This document shows, piece by piece, positions 16,135-24,881 of a stretch of DNA of 25,242 nt (positions are counted from its first letter, which is position 1; each line of letters opens with the position of its first letter). This stretch comes from Tannerellaceae bacterium (GTDB lineage: Bacteria; Bacteroidota; Bacteroidia; Bacteroidales; Tannerellaceae). The stretch is from assembly GCA_031267775.1 (NCBI GenBank), contig JAIRYL010000135.1:1-25242 (forward strand). The letters are read 5' to 3'. Made by a program: the position numbers and the translations under genes. Under the pieces are notes generated by a model. That model was not told the origin of the DNA. It ran no database searches and saw only the letters and a program-made list of their open reading frames with translations.

Positions 16135-17337
16135 TTATTGAATAATAAGATAAGCGATGTAATGCGTCTGTTTGGTAACCGGACAAAGCGACAGGTAGCC
16201 GCATCTGAGTTTACCATCTTTAAACGTAAGAGGATACTCTTTTTTGTTTTTCCGATGAACTTGAGTTGCCATTTCAGGTTCGGCCTCGTACAGGAGATCG
16301 AAAACGCCATGCGCATCAGGGTGGATATATTTTTCAAATAACCGGATAGCCGCCATTCCCATCGTATAACGCAGATTAACTTCTATACAGGGATGTATGG
16401 CGTTTGTCCCTTTTGCGGTTTTATATACAAGCATATCGACGCCCAGATAACCGGAATATCCCGCATAAATCTCCCCGACGGCTTCTGCCGCCGCTTCTTT
16501 TACCTGTTGAAACCGTGTTTTTCCGATGGAAAAAGAAACTGTATTTTCCAAATCATCCTGCACGGCGAGCCTGTTGCCGCGATACGCTCCTTTGGGGGAC
16601 GTGTCGAAAACAGATAATCCTTCGTATCGAACATTTCCCTGTTTATCGATAAAGAACTCCATAGCAAAATTCCTGCTTGCATCCAAAGCCGGCTCGATAC
16701 TGACGCTTCCCTGTTTCCGGAGCGCCCCTTTTATCCAATTTCTGTCTTTCTCCTTTAATATACCGTCATTCAGCCACAACAAGCCCCTTCCCGACGACGA
16801 ATAAGGGGTTTTTACAACAGAAGTTTCGGGATGTTCGTAAAGCCAGGCTTCGATATCCGGTAATTTTGAAAAGAAAAGGGGGGGAGATGGGAAAGAAACG
16901 TCGGGAAGAAGTTGGCGTATTTTTTTAAAACACGCAGCGCCCGTTTGTCTACCGGTTAACGTTACATAATCGTCTTTCCATACAGGGAGCTCTATTGTAA
17001 CTTTATACCGGTTCATTAAATTTGTATAGAACTCGATACTTTGCAGAGAAAGCCCCCAGGGAGCAGCCAGCATTTCAGGGAATGAAGAAGTGCGCAAGCG
17101 CGAGGTTTCACTTGAAAAGATCGTAACGTCCGGGCGTATTTCTTCGGGCAATAGCGACAGGAAGTTGCGAGGCGCTTTCTGTTCCGTATATACATAATCT
17201 CCTTTATCCGCATACCAGACAGGCAACAAGGCCAGTTCGCTCAGCATCCTCCTAACGTTAACCGGAGGCGTATAATTGGCGCCTTGTAGCGCCGCCGTTT
17301 CATGTCCGGGATTATAATAATGCAGCTTGGGTTTCAT
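16135..17337 (-). CDS. ATP-grasp-like protein of unknown function, Bacteroidales type
   Basis: This 400-residue protein has no signal peptide or membrane segment and should be cytoplasmic. The opening MKPKLHYYNPGHETAALQG is striking and unlike a usual Rossmann start. Three stretches point to an ATP-grasp fold: a glycine/serine nucleotide loop (VVKTPYSSSGRGLLWL, about 173-188), an acidic strand pair (AMEFFIDKQGNVRYEG) and a metal-binding CIEVNLRYTMGMA (about 316-328) with the Glu-x-Asn-x-Arg pattern. ATP-grasp enzymes join an acyl-phosphate to an amine or thiol, so a ligase is possible, but no substrate can be named. The gene starts 56 nt after the DUF349 gene ends, with a terminator in the gap, so it probably has its own promoter. 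The fold call is from motifs only. Confidence 0.8.
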   Translation of the reverse strand: MKPKLHYYNPGHETAALQGANYTPPVNVRRMLSELALLPVWYADKGDYVYTEQKAPRNFLSLLPEEIRPDVTIFSSETSRLRTSSFPEMLAAPWGLSLQSIEFYTNLMNRYKVTIELPVWKDDYVTLTGRQTGAACFKKIRQLLPDVSFPSPPLFFSKLPDIEAWLYEHPETSVVKTPYSSSGRGLLWLNDGILKEKDRNWIKGALRKQGSVSIEPALDASRNFAMEFFIDKQGNVRYEGLSVFDTSPKGAYRGNRLAVQDDLENTVSFSIGKTRFQQVKEAAAEAVGEIYAGYSGYLGVDMLVYKTAKGTNAIHPCIEVNLRYTMGMAAIRLFEKYIHPDAHGVFDLLYEAEPEMATQVHRKNKKEYPLTFKDGKLRCGYLSLCPVTKQTHYIAYLIIQ

Positions 17338-17355
17338 AAGATGCGGTAAAAAACA

Positions 17356-17382
17356 AAAGAGCTACTTTAAAAGCAGCTCTTT
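17356..17382 (-). terminator. Intrinsic terminator of the DUF349 gene
   Basis: An 8-bp stem (17356-17363 with 17375-17382), extended inward by three pairs after a mismatch, is followed on the minus strand by TGTTTTTTACC. It lies 12 nt after the DUF349 stop and is the best Rho-independent terminator in the window. Confidence 0.8.
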
Positions 17383-17393
17383 ACGCCTTTTTA

Positions 17394-19325
17394 TTATAAA
17401 TTTTCGTCGATGGCGTCAATCTTTTTCACGATAAGCCCCATATCTTCTTTTAATTTTTCAATTTTGCGTTCCATTTCTTTTACAAGGCCGCCTCCGCCTT
17501 TTGACGAAATGCTAAGAAATCCGATGTTATTTTCATACGTTTGCAGTTCGTTCTTCATACGCTCGTAGGCGCGCATCAGTTTCTCCCGTTCTCCGTAAAG
17601 TTTTCCTTTTCCTTTCTCGCCGGCCATTTCGTTGAGATTGTTTCGGAAAGACTCCATTTTCCGCTCGCTTTGATCTACTTTCAGGCGATCAAACTGTTTG
17701 TCTACAGCATCGTGATATTCTTTATATATTTTATCTTTTCCTTTAAAGGGAACAAAGCCAATCGTAGCCCACTCGAGCATATATCCTTTTAGCATGGTTA
17801 ATGCGGTATTATACTCCAAACGGTCGTCCAGCGCATTAATTTTCTCTATCAGTTCTTTTTTAGCGACTAAGTTTGTCTGTTCGACATTTTTTTGAGAAGA
17901 AACATTTTTGTTTTTTTCTTCAAAGAAAGCATCGCAAGCCGTAATAAAACGCTTCCAAATTATATCGGAATGCTTACGGGCGACAGAACCAATGGTTTTC
18001 CATTCTTTTTGCAAAGCAATCATCTTCTCGGTCGTTTCTTTCCACTCCGTACTGTTTTTCAGCGCTTCCGCTTTTTCGCATAAGGTCGTTTTCAGTTGGA
18101 GGTTTTTCTCCATGTTTTCTTTAATACCTTTGTAAAAATCGCTTTTCCTGTTAAAATAGCCGTCGCATGCCACACGGAAGCGTTCAAATATTTTTACGTT
18201 GTATTTTTTAGGCGCAAAACCGATGGTTTTCCATTTTTCCTGCAAACCAATAACTTCTTTGTTCTTTTCGTCCCACTCTTTAAAGGTTTTCAACAAACTG
18301 AAATCGATGCTTTCAATTTGTTTGCAAATAGCTGTTTTAGCGTCCAGGTTTTCCTGTTCTTTTTCTTTAAGAGACTCAAAATACTGTTGATGCCTTTTGT
18401 TTATAGCGGTAGACGCCGCTTTAAACCGCGTCCACAAATCCTCCCTGAGGTCTTTTGTTACAGGGCCGATTTCGCGCCATTGCTGGTGCAGTTTCTGCAA
18501 TTGGTGGAAGGCTGATATTACGTCCGGTTCATCCATCAGTTTTTCAACTATTTCGCAAAGCGTCGTTTTCATCTCCAGATTCTTCTTGAAGTCGTAATCG
18601 CGAAACTGGTTGTTTATCTTGATTATATCATAAAAACGTTCGCTGTATAACTGATAGCTTTTATACAATTCGTTTGCGTGTTCCTGCGGAATCGGTTTCG
18701 TTTCTTTCCACCGGCGCTGTATATCTTTAAATCCATTATAAAGCTTGTTGAAATCGTCCTGACTTTCCGTTAACTCTTTCAGTCGGTCGATTAATTGAAG
18801 CCTCAAGGCATAGTTGGCCGCTTTTACTTGTTCTTCTTCGGCATGTAAACGCGCCTTTTTCTCTCTATACTGTGCAAGAAGTTCCTTTATTTTATCTTCC
18901 GTCTCATCTTGAGGTATCTGAAAATCATTTTCGTCGCCGCCTTCTTCAAGAAATGCCTTCTTTAATTCGTCCACTTCTCCCCTGTGAATTTTATAATAGG
19001 TCTGCTTTAAAGATTCCATTTCAATACGGGCGTCTTCCGCCAGATTTTCTGCTAACCGGGTAAGTTTAGCCAGAATTTCCTCTTTAGTCGGTTTTTTAAC
19101 ATTCGCGGGAGTAACTTCTTCGGAAGGTTTATCTATTACCTCTTCGTTTGCTTGTTCTACCGGCGCTTGTTCTACCAGCTCTACCGGTTGCCGTTCAACC
19201 ATAGAATCTTCGTTTTCCACAGATTCGGATACAGTGGCATTTTCGGGGGTAACTTCCGACGTTTTCGTTTCTTCTAATTCACCATTCTCTTCTGCTGGCA
19301 AATTAGCTTCATGGGTGTCCTTCAT
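17394..19325 (-). CDS. DUF349 repeat protein
   Basis: This 643-residue, highly charged, mostly helical protein has no signal peptide. The first 75 residues or so are acidic and low in complexity, with repeated PVE/VEQ words. After that come five DUF349 repeats of about 70 residues, each marked by a Trp followed by a Gly/Pro turn: RRWKETKPIP, QQWREIGPV, EKWKTIGFAPKK, KEWKTIGSVARK and LEWATIGFVPFK. The C-terminus (about 570-643) is a predicted coiled coil (GLVKEMERKIEKLKEDMGLI). The family is found in nearly all Bacteroidales as a single gene of this size; its function is unknown. It has its own downstream terminator. Confidence 0.92.
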   Translation of the reverse strand: MKDTHEANLPAEENGELEETKTSEVTPENATVSESVENEDSMVERQPVELVEQAPVEQANEEVIDKPSEEVTPANVKKPTKEEILAKLTRLAENLAEDARIEMESLKQTYYKIHRGEVDELKKAFLEEGGDENDFQIPQDETEDKIKELLAQYREKKARLHAEEEQVKAANYALRLQLIDRLKELTESQDDFNKLYNGFKDIQRRWKETKPIPQEHANELYKSYQLYSERFYDIIKINNQFRDYDFKKNLEMKTTLCEIVEKLMDEPDVISAFHQLQKLHQQWREIGPVTKDLREDLWTRFKAASTAINKRHQQYFESLKEKEQENLDAKTAICKQIESIDFSLLKTFKEWDEKNKEVIGLQEKWKTIGFAPKKYNVKIFERFRVACDGYFNRKSDFYKGIKENMEKNLQLKTTLCEKAEALKNSTEWKETTEKMIALQKEWKTIGSVARKHSDIIWKRFITACDAFFEEKNKNVSSQKNVEQTNLVAKKELIEKINALDDRLEYNTALTMLKGYMLEWATIGFVPFKGKDKIYKEYHDAVDKQFDRLKVDQSERKMESFRNNLNEMAGEKGKGKLYGEREKLMRAYERMKNELQTYENNIGFLSISSKGGGGLVKEMERKIEKLKEDMGLIVKKIDAIDENL

Positions 19326-19347
19326 ATTCGATGCATTTTTTTAAGAA

Positions 19348-19366
19348 AAAGGATATATCATCCTTT
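19348..19366 (-). terminator. Weak AT-rich stem-loop upstream of the DUF349 gene
   Basis: A 7-bp stem with a 5-nt loop (19348-19354 with 19360-19366) is followed on the minus strand by TTCTTAAAA. It could end transcripts coming from the MORN gene side, or simply lie in the DUF349 leader. Confidence 0.3.
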
Positions 19367-19445
19367 ATTAATTCGCAAATTAAACTAAATAATTCCGTAT
19401 AACCGCATGCAGGCGCATTTTTTTCACATAGCTTAAAGAAATCTG

Positions 19446-19524
19446 CTTATAATGCGTTTAAATTTATCCGGAGAAACGATACCAATACCCCCGCGGCAAC
19501 GGCAGAACCTGTTACGCCCGATAT
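19446..19524 (-). pseudogene. Degenerate duplicate of the 3' end of oadB
   Basis: These 79 nt match 21378-21455, the end of oadB and its 3' flank, at about 70 positions, with 8 mismatches and one single-base gap. Read on the minus strand the fragment gives SGVTGSAVAAGVLVSFL, against SGVIGSAVAAGVLISFL in the intact gene. One extra base then removes the oadB stop codon, so the frame runs on (RINLNAL) before stopping. No upstream part of oadB is present: the match stops about 28 nt before the MORN gene stop. The fragment is too short to work and marks an old duplication or insertion at this place. Confidence 0.85.
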
Positions 19525-19551
19525 ACAACCCGCGTCCGGCTACTCTAAATC

Positions 19552-21150
19552 CTATTGTTTCTTTCCGTTTATATCGTAAACGTCTATTTTTTTCACGCCG
19601 TCTTCATCACGATATTCGTGGCGGCGCAGTTTGCCGTCTACGTAATTTTTTTCAAATACGACGCCGGAGCGGGCCGATTCTCCCTCGCGTATCAGTTGTC
19701 CGTTTTCCGTCCATTGTTTATAGGGGCCTATTTTTCGTCCGTTTACGTAGGTCTCTTCCATGCGGGTTTGTCCGTTAGCGTAAAAATCCTGTCTCAGGCC
19801 GTTGTACGAGCCGTTGTCGTAGGCGTATGTTGCTTTTATCTTGCCGCTTGGATAGTATTCTTCCAGGTCTCCATGTCGCTTGCCGTTTTTAAAAGCTCCT
19901 TTCAAGATGAGTTTTCCATCGGGATCGTATTGTTTAAATTCGCCGTCGGGCGTATCGTCGCGGTATTCTACAGATTCCCGGACTACGCCGTCGTCGTATT
20001 TCAGAACCAATCCGTTTAGTTTTCCCGCCACATAGTTTTCTTCCCGTTCTTTTTCGCCTCTGCTGGTTTCGTACGTCCAGGCGCCCTCTTTTTTGCCGCC
20101 GGCATACTGTCCTTTTGTTTTGATGGCGCCGCCGTCTTCGTATTGTTCTTCGTACGCGCCTTCGTATTGTCCGTCAGACTGGTAGAACGTTTGTATGAAG
20201 CTGCCCAGGTTACTGGTCATATGTTTGGTTTGTTTGATTAATCCCGGTTTGCCGGGCTGGTTCGGATTGGCGGCCGAGGCAAGTTGGCCGTCTTTGTAGT
20301 AGAGTTCGCTTTTCAGGCTTCCGTCGCCATAGTTATATGTCCGTTCCCAGCCGTTTTTTTTCCCGTTTTTAATTTCTCTTACCCGTTCTACGGTGTTGTC
20401 GGTATAATAGGCGGTTTCTTTCACTTTGTCGCCGTCTTTATACTCTTCCGTGGCGATTTTCTTTCCATCCTTCCGTCCGGTTTCCCATACGCCTTCTTTT
20501 TTGCCATGGATGTATTTTCCTTTGGTTTTTACGTTTCCGTTGCGAAACATTTCGGCATATTCTCCGTCTAAATCGCCTTTGGCGTCGTAGTTTGCCGTTA
20601 GCGTATAATCGTCAAAATCCCGGACTTGCGCTCCGGTTGGTTTGCCGGATGAATAAACGGTTTGGGAGCGAATCTTTCCCCCGGCGTCGTATGTAATTTC
20701 CGGGCCGTCCTGCAGACCGTCCCTGTAGTTTGCTTCATGTCCTACCGTTCCGTCGCCGTTATAGTCTGTCAACTTGCCATGAAGTTTTCCGCCGGCGTAA
20801 TTCCTGACCGATTTAAGGGAGCCGTCGGGATAGTATTCCTTGCTTGCGCCGTGCAGCAGTCCCTTGTCGTAATTGTATTCCTCCGCCAGTATGTTGTGGC
20901 GGTAGGTTTTCCAGCTTCCGTGCGGGATACCGTCGTTGAACGTGGCGTCGATATACTGCGTGGTATACCCGTCGATAATCCGGGCTGTTCCCTGTATGGG
21001 TTTCTCGGAGGCTGTGTAGCGGCAATAATAGCGTCCGTCGCCAAGGTTATAGCAATTGATGTTCTGTAACTTTATTTCACGCTGGGCGGATAACGGGAAA
21101 AGCAGGGGGGATAAAGCCCAAAGCAATAAGATAAATGCCTTTGTTTTCAT
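19552..21150 (-). CDS. Secreted MORN_2/YwqK-type repeat protein
   Basis: This 532-residue protein has a cleavable signal peptide (MKTKAFILLLWALSPLLFPLSAQ). The rest is made of MORN_2-like repeats of about 22-24 residues, recognisable from patterns such as GLLHGASKEYYPDGSLKSVR, GKRHGDLEEYYPSGKIKATY and NGLRQDFYANGQTRMEE. Such proteins are often labelled as YwqK antitoxins, but the size, signal peptide and lack of a toxin partner speak against that role here. It is likely to be an envelope or secreted beta-repeat protein of unknown use. It lies downstream of the oad operon on the same strand but past a terminator stem-loop. It is bracketed by the true oadB 3' end on one side and a degenerate copy of it on the other, so it may have been inserted with a duplication. 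Confidence 0.9.
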   Translation of the reverse strand: MKTKAFILLLWALSPLLFPLSAQREIKLQNINCYNLGDGRYYCRYTASEKPIQGTARIIDGYTTQYIDATFNDGIPHGSWKTYRHNILAEEYNYDKGLLHGASKEYYPDGSLKSVRNYAGGKLHGKLTDYNGDGTVGHEANYRDGLQDGPEITYDAGGKIRSQTVYSSGKPTGAQVRDFDDYTLTANYDAKGDLDGEYAEMFRNGNVKTKGKYIHGKKEGVWETGRKDGKKIATEEYKDGDKVKETAYYTDNTVERVREIKNGKKNGWERTYNYGDGSLKSELYYKDGQLASAANPNQPGKPGLIKQTKHMTSNLGSFIQTFYQSDGQYEGAYEEQYEDGGAIKTKGQYAGGKKEGAWTYETSRGEKEREENYVAGKLNGLVLKYDDGVVRESVEYRDDTPDGEFKQYDPDGKLILKGAFKNGKRHGDLEEYYPSGKIKATYAYDNGSYNGLRQDFYANGQTRMEETYVNGRKIGPYKQWTENGQLIREGESARSGVVFEKNYVDGKLRRHEYRDEDGVKKIDVYDINGKKQ

Positions 21151-21356
21151 GACTTAATGTTTTTTCGGTTATGAGTTGTTCATTTGTATGTCGTGTAAAT
21201 GTAGTATTTTTAGGGCGAATGATCCATCTATTTTTGCGCAAATTCCTTATCGGAGCATGCGATACGTTATTCTAACGGCAATTCCTCCCGCGCATCCATA
21301 CCGATGGCAGCTTTTTATAACCTGGCCGGCTGCAATGCGGGCGAAAGAAATCGGCT

Positions 21357-21380
21357 AAGGCGCTGTTTGAACAGCGCCTT
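21357..21380 (-). terminator. Perfect stem-loop downstream of oadB
   Basis: Positions 21357-21367 and 21370-21380 form a perfect 11-bp GC-rich stem with a 2-nt loop, 15 nt past the oadB stop. The minus-strand tail is AGCCGATTTCTTT, with only a partial U tract. It likely ends the oadGAB transcript. The degenerate oadB copy at 19446 lacks this hairpin although flanking words match. Confidence 0.7.
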
Positions 21381-21395
21381 ATAATACATTTAGAT

Positions 21396-22631
21396 TTATC
21401 CGAGAAACGATATCAATACTCCCGCTGCAACGGCAGAACCTATGACGCCCGATATGTTACTGGCCATACAATATTGGAGCACATGATTTTTCTGGTCGTA
21501 TTTCAACGCTATTTCATTGGCTACGCGCGACGCCATCGGAACAGCGCTTAAACCGGTAGCTCCAATAAGCGGATTGATTTTCTTTTTGACAAACAGATTC
21601 ATCAGCTTCACCATCAGGATACCGCCTGCTATGGAAAGAGCAAATGCCAGGAAGCCGCCGATTACAATTCCGATTGTCGTTAAATTAAGAAAAGCCTCTA
21701 CCGTCATGGTAGCGCCGACGCATAAGCCAAGGAATACGGTTGCCGTGTTCATGATACTGTTGGATATGGCGTCGTGTAAACGGCTTGTTGTAGCGCCGAT
21801 TTCTTTTATCAAATTGCCAAACATAAGCATACCGATCAATGGAACGGCGCTTGGTACAAATAAAGCGACTACTACTGTGATAGCTATTGGAAAGATAATC
21901 TTTAAAACGCGGATATTGTTGATTTTAACGTCGGAAGGATATGTCTTCTCTTGTTCTTTCATGTTAATGCATAATTCTTTTTTTGTACAGAGCAAGTTAA
22001 CGACAAGGGGTATAATAACGGGAACTAACGCCATATAGGAATAAGCGGCAATGGCAATTGGCCCAAGCAGGTGGGGCGCCAGCTTAATCGTTGTAAAAAT
22101 AGCCGTCGGCCCGTCTGCTCCGCCGATAATTCCTAATGACGCCGCTTCTTTAGGGGTAAATCCCATGAGTATGGCAACCAGTAAAACGGCAAATATACCT
22201 AATTGGGCGGCTGCGCCGAAAATAGAAAGGCGCAGGTTGCGCAGCATTGGACCGAAATCGGTTAAAGCGCCGACGCCCATGAAGATAATGGGAGGAAGGA
22301 AACCTGTTTTGATGAGCATATAGTATAAAAAATTCATCAGTCCCATCTCATGAGCAATCTCATGCAGGGGCGTCTCCCATATATTTTTTACGACGCCATG
22401 GATGCAGACCATGCCGTTTTCGTCTGCTTGAATAACGCCCATATCGCCTCCCGGAAAGTTGGCAAGCAATACGCCGAAAGCGATGGGTACAAGCAGTAAT
22501 GGTTCGTACTGCTTTTTGATACCGAGGTAAAGCAATACGAAACCTAACAGGTACATAACGAGAAACTGCGGTTGAGCGATAATACTACCGAATGCAGTCA
22601 TTTCATAGAGATTACCAGCTATCTCCTTCAT
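21396..22631 (-). CDS. oadB: Sodium-translocating decarboxylase, beta subunit
   Basis: This 411-residue integral membrane protein has about ten hydrophobic segments. It carries the sodium channel of the biotin-dependent decarboxylase: carboxybiotin is decarboxylated here and the energy drives Na+ out of the cell. The conserved acidic site is in LGIIGGADGPTAIF (Asp173), and other family blocks are FMGVGALTDFGPML, PLIGMLMFGNL and PLIGATGLSAVPMASR. The C-terminus is SGVIGSAVAAGVLISFLG. Its start overlaps the stop of the alpha gene by 4 nt (ATGA), so the two are translationally coupled. The N-terminus is well formed and the length is usual. A second, broken copy of its last 50 or so bases lies past the MORN gene. 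Confidence 0.95.
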   Translation of the reverse strand: MKEIAGNLYEMTAFGSIIAQPQFLVMYLLGFVLLYLGIKKQYEPLLLVPIAFGVLLANFPGGDMGVIQADENGMVCIHGVVKNIWETPLHEIAHEMGLMNFLYYMLIKTGFLPPIIFMGVGALTDFGPMLRNLRLSIFGAAAQLGIFAVLLVAILMGFTPKEAASLGIIGGADGPTAIFTTIKLAPHLLGPIAIAAYSYMALVPVIIPLVVNLLCTKKELCINMKEQEKTYPSDVKINNIRVLKIIFPIAITVVVALFVPSAVPLIGMLMFGNLIKEIGATTSRLHDAISNSIMNTATVFLGLCVGATMTVEAFLNLTTIGIVIGGFLAFALSIAGGILMVKLMNLFVKKKINPLIGATGLSAVPMASRVANEIALKYDQKNHVLQYCMASNISGVIGSAVAAGVLISFLG

Positions 22632-24538
22632 GGCTGAATAACCATTAAGATATCATCTTCGGAAACCGTATCGCCCGGAGCAGGAACAATGGACGTAACA
22701 GTTCCGCTACATTCCGAGCGAACCGCATTATATGTTTTCATGGCTTCGATATAGCAAAGAATAGCGCCTTCTTTTACCGTATCGCCTTCTTTGAGGGCCG
22801 TATCCGAAGCGCTTTTCACTAAAAAGAATTTACCTTCCAGCGGAGACAAAACGTCTGTTCCGGCGCCGCCCGTTTTAGTTGCGGGAGACGCCGGCGCTTC
22901 CGGGGGTTGATTGGTTTGTTCAACGGTTGAAGAGTTGCCGAAATTTACGGTAACGTGATACGTTTGCCCGTTTACGTCTACATTCATATACTGCGGGGTA
23001 GCAGGTAAGGTAAAGGAGGCGGCTACAGGGTTAACGGGCGGCGGCGCGGCGGCCGGCTGTGAAACGGCGGCGTTCTTTTCGGCTTTACGTTTCGCTACGT
23101 CGGCAAGGAATTCTACTTTTGCTTTTCCCGAGCGATACGCTTCATATTGGGCCGGATGCATGGCGTATTCAAAAAGTTCTTCATCATCATCTCCGGTTTC
23201 CCATTGCCTTTGGTTCATCAGTTTACGATATTTATCTAAAGCGTCGGGGTAATTATCTTGCGGGTTTCCCTGGAAAAACTCGCGTCCTTCCTGTTTGGCT
23301 TTTTCTATAATTTCGGGAGCCAGTTTGCCCGGTAAGCGTCCTGCTTTACCCAGTATCATATCCCAGATATCGTCGGCTACCATACTCCAGCGGGTTTTGC
23401 CTTTTTCCAATTGCATCACATTCATCAAGGCTAAATTTTTCACGTATTGGCTGAAAGGCGTTACTAAGGGAGGATACCCTACCCTTGGCCAGACGTAGGC
23501 CACTTCGTCAAATAGTTTGATAAGCAGTTGGTCTTGCGTCATCAGCGGTTTATTGTTTTTGATATTACTTTTGTTGACGCTTTCCAGGTTCTTTTCCAGG
23601 TCAGACATTAAACTGCCCATCATACCTCCGGGAAGTCCCGGGCCGATAAGGAGCGAATTCATCAGGCGATTTTTCGGGCTAATGTACAGGCCTAAGAAAT
23701 CATCCATAAATTCCTGTATCAAGCTTCGTACTTTCATATAGGCTTCCATGTTGATTTCGGGCGTTTTGTAACCGGCGTCTTTCAGCATGGCCTGAACGGT
23801 AAGCAAGTCGGCATGCCCTGTTCCCCAGGAAAGAGGTTCCATACCCACGTCGATATAATCGCAACCGGCGTTACAAACCTCTAAAATAGAAGCTACGCTG
23901 AAACCCGGCCCTGCGTGGCTGTGATACTGAACAGGTATTTCCGGACAGGTAGACTTGATATTCTTAACGATTTGGCCTAAGGAATAAGGACGTCCGATTC
24001 CGGCCATATCTTTTATACAGATTTCGTCGGCGCCCAGTTCAATCAGTTCAAAAGCCATTTGAGTATAATACGCCACCGTATGGATGGGAGAATGGGTAAT
24101 GCAAAGAGCGCATTGTGAAATCATACCTGCTTCTTTTGCGTATGTAATAGAAGGGGCGATGTTTCTTACGTCGTTAAGGCCGCAGAATGTACGGGCGATA
24201 TCGGTTCCCTGCGCATTTTTCACCATATAGAATAATTGGCGAACGTCGTCGGGTACGGGGCTCATACGTAATCCATTCAAGGCGCGGTCGAGCATGTGCG
24301 TCTGAATGCCTGCCTCTTTAAATGGTTTTGTCCACTCCCGTACTGCTTTATTTGGATTTTCGCCGAATAATAAATTAACCTGTTCAAATCCCCCGCCGTT
24401 TGTTTCTACGCGGTCGAAACAACCCATTTCGATGATGGCGGGGGCTACTCTGGTTAGCTGGTCGACGCGGGGAACATGTTTTCCGGCCGATTGCCACATG
24501 TCTCTGAAGACCAAACTGAATTTGATTTCTCTTTTCAT
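22628..24538 (-). CDS. oadA: Biotin-dependent carboxyltransferase, oxaloacetate decarboxylase alpha subunit type
   Basis: This 636-residue protein joins a carboxyltransferase TIM barrel to a C-terminal biotin carrier. The barrel opens with RDMWQS (metal Asp and Gln, from the family RDxxQS), holds the lysine expected to be carbamylated in CIKDMAGIG and the metal-binding His pair in YHSHAGPG. The conserved PYC/OADA domain follows (about 290-460). A Pro/Ala linker (AAAPPPVNPVAA) leads to the biotinyl domain with EAMKT, biotin on Lys601. It moves CO2 from oxaloacetate, or a related C4 acid, to biotin, which then docks on the beta subunit. The same protein type is often named pyruvate carboxylase subunit B. 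The gamma gene stops 21 nt upstream. Which substrate is used is inferred from the family. Confidence 0.95.
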   Translation of the reverse strand: MKREIKFSLVFRDMWQSAGKHVPRVDQLTRVAPAIIEMGCFDRVETNGGGFEQVNLLFGENPNKAVREWTKPFKEAGIQTHMLDRALNGLRMSPVPDDVRQLFYMVKNAQGTDIARTFCGLNDVRNIAPSITYAKEAGMISQCALCITHSPIHTVAYYTQMAFELIELGADEICIKDMAGIGRPYSLGQIVKNIKSTCPEIPVQYHSHAGPGFSVASILEVCNAGCDYIDVGMEPLSWGTGHADLLTVQAMLKDAGYKTPEINMEAYMKVRSLIQEFMDDFLGLYISPKNRLMNSLLIGPGLPGGMMGSLMSDLEKNLESVNKSNIKNNKPLMTQDQLLIKLFDEVAYVWPRVGYPPLVTPFSQYVKNLALMNVMQLEKGKTRWSMVADDIWDMILGKAGRLPGKLAPEIIEKAKQEGREFFQGNPQDNYPDALDKYRKLMNQRQWETGDDDEELFEYAMHPAQYEAYRSGKAKVEFLADVAKRKAEKNAAVSQPAAAPPPVNPVAASFTLPATPQYMNVDVNGQTYHVTVNFGNSSTVEQTNQPPEAPASPATKTGGAGTDVLSPLEGKFFLVKSASDTALKEGDTVKEGAILCYIEAMKTYNAVRSECSGTVTSIVPAPGDTVSEDDILMVIQP

Positions 24539-24559
24539 GATTTATTATGTATGGAAATA

Positions 24560-24832
24560 TTATAACTTTTCAATTTTAGTTACGTTGCCTTTTCCGGCTG
24601 TAACCAGGCTTACGGCCGAAACAATGGCGGCCGTTGCAGATCCGGAAAGGTTATGGGCGGATGATTGTATTGGCGAGGGAGAAACTTGTTTTTTTACGGT
24701 CGTTTCTTCGGGCGCGTATTTGTTTACTAAAGTAATCAATCCTTTGCCGAGATAGATAACAATTAACAGAATTACGTATACGGTAGCCATTCCCACTACC
24801 ATCAATAAAAGCCCGATTTCTAAGTTTTCCAT
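24560..24832 (-). CDS. oadG: OadG family gamma subunit of the sodium-pumping decarboxylase
   Basis: This 90-residue protein has one N-terminal membrane helix (IGLLLMVVGMATVYVILLIVIYLG, about 6-29), then a short polar, Pro/Ser-containing linker (APEETTVKKQVSPSPIQ) and an Ala/Ser-rich tail. This is the usual form of the small gamma subunit, which holds the alpha and beta subunits together at the inner membrane. Identity rests on this shape and on its place as first gene before oadA and oadB. The tail lacks the His residues that coordinate Zn in some homologues. Confidence 0.85.
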   Translation of the reverse strand: MENLEIGLLLMVVGMATVYVILLIVIYLGKGLITLVNKYAPEETTVKKQVSPSPIQSSAHNLSGSATAAIVSAVSLVTAGKGNVTKIEKL

Positions 24833-24881
24833 TATATAAATTGTTTAGATACAGTTTTTTTAAGAATTGAAAATGTTCCAC

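Noticed and set aside
16074..16337. Open frame of 87 codons on - overlapping the 3' end of the ATP-grasp gene
   Set aside because: It overlaps a real gene in another frame, and the translation is low in plausibility.
19552..21150. Toxin-antitoxin module based on the YwqK-like repeats
   Set aside because: There is no toxin gene nearby, and the protein has a signal peptide and is far larger than an antitoxin.
24306..24755. Open frame of 149 codons on + across the oadA-oadG junction
   Set aside because: It is antisense to two well-supported genes and shows no features of its own.
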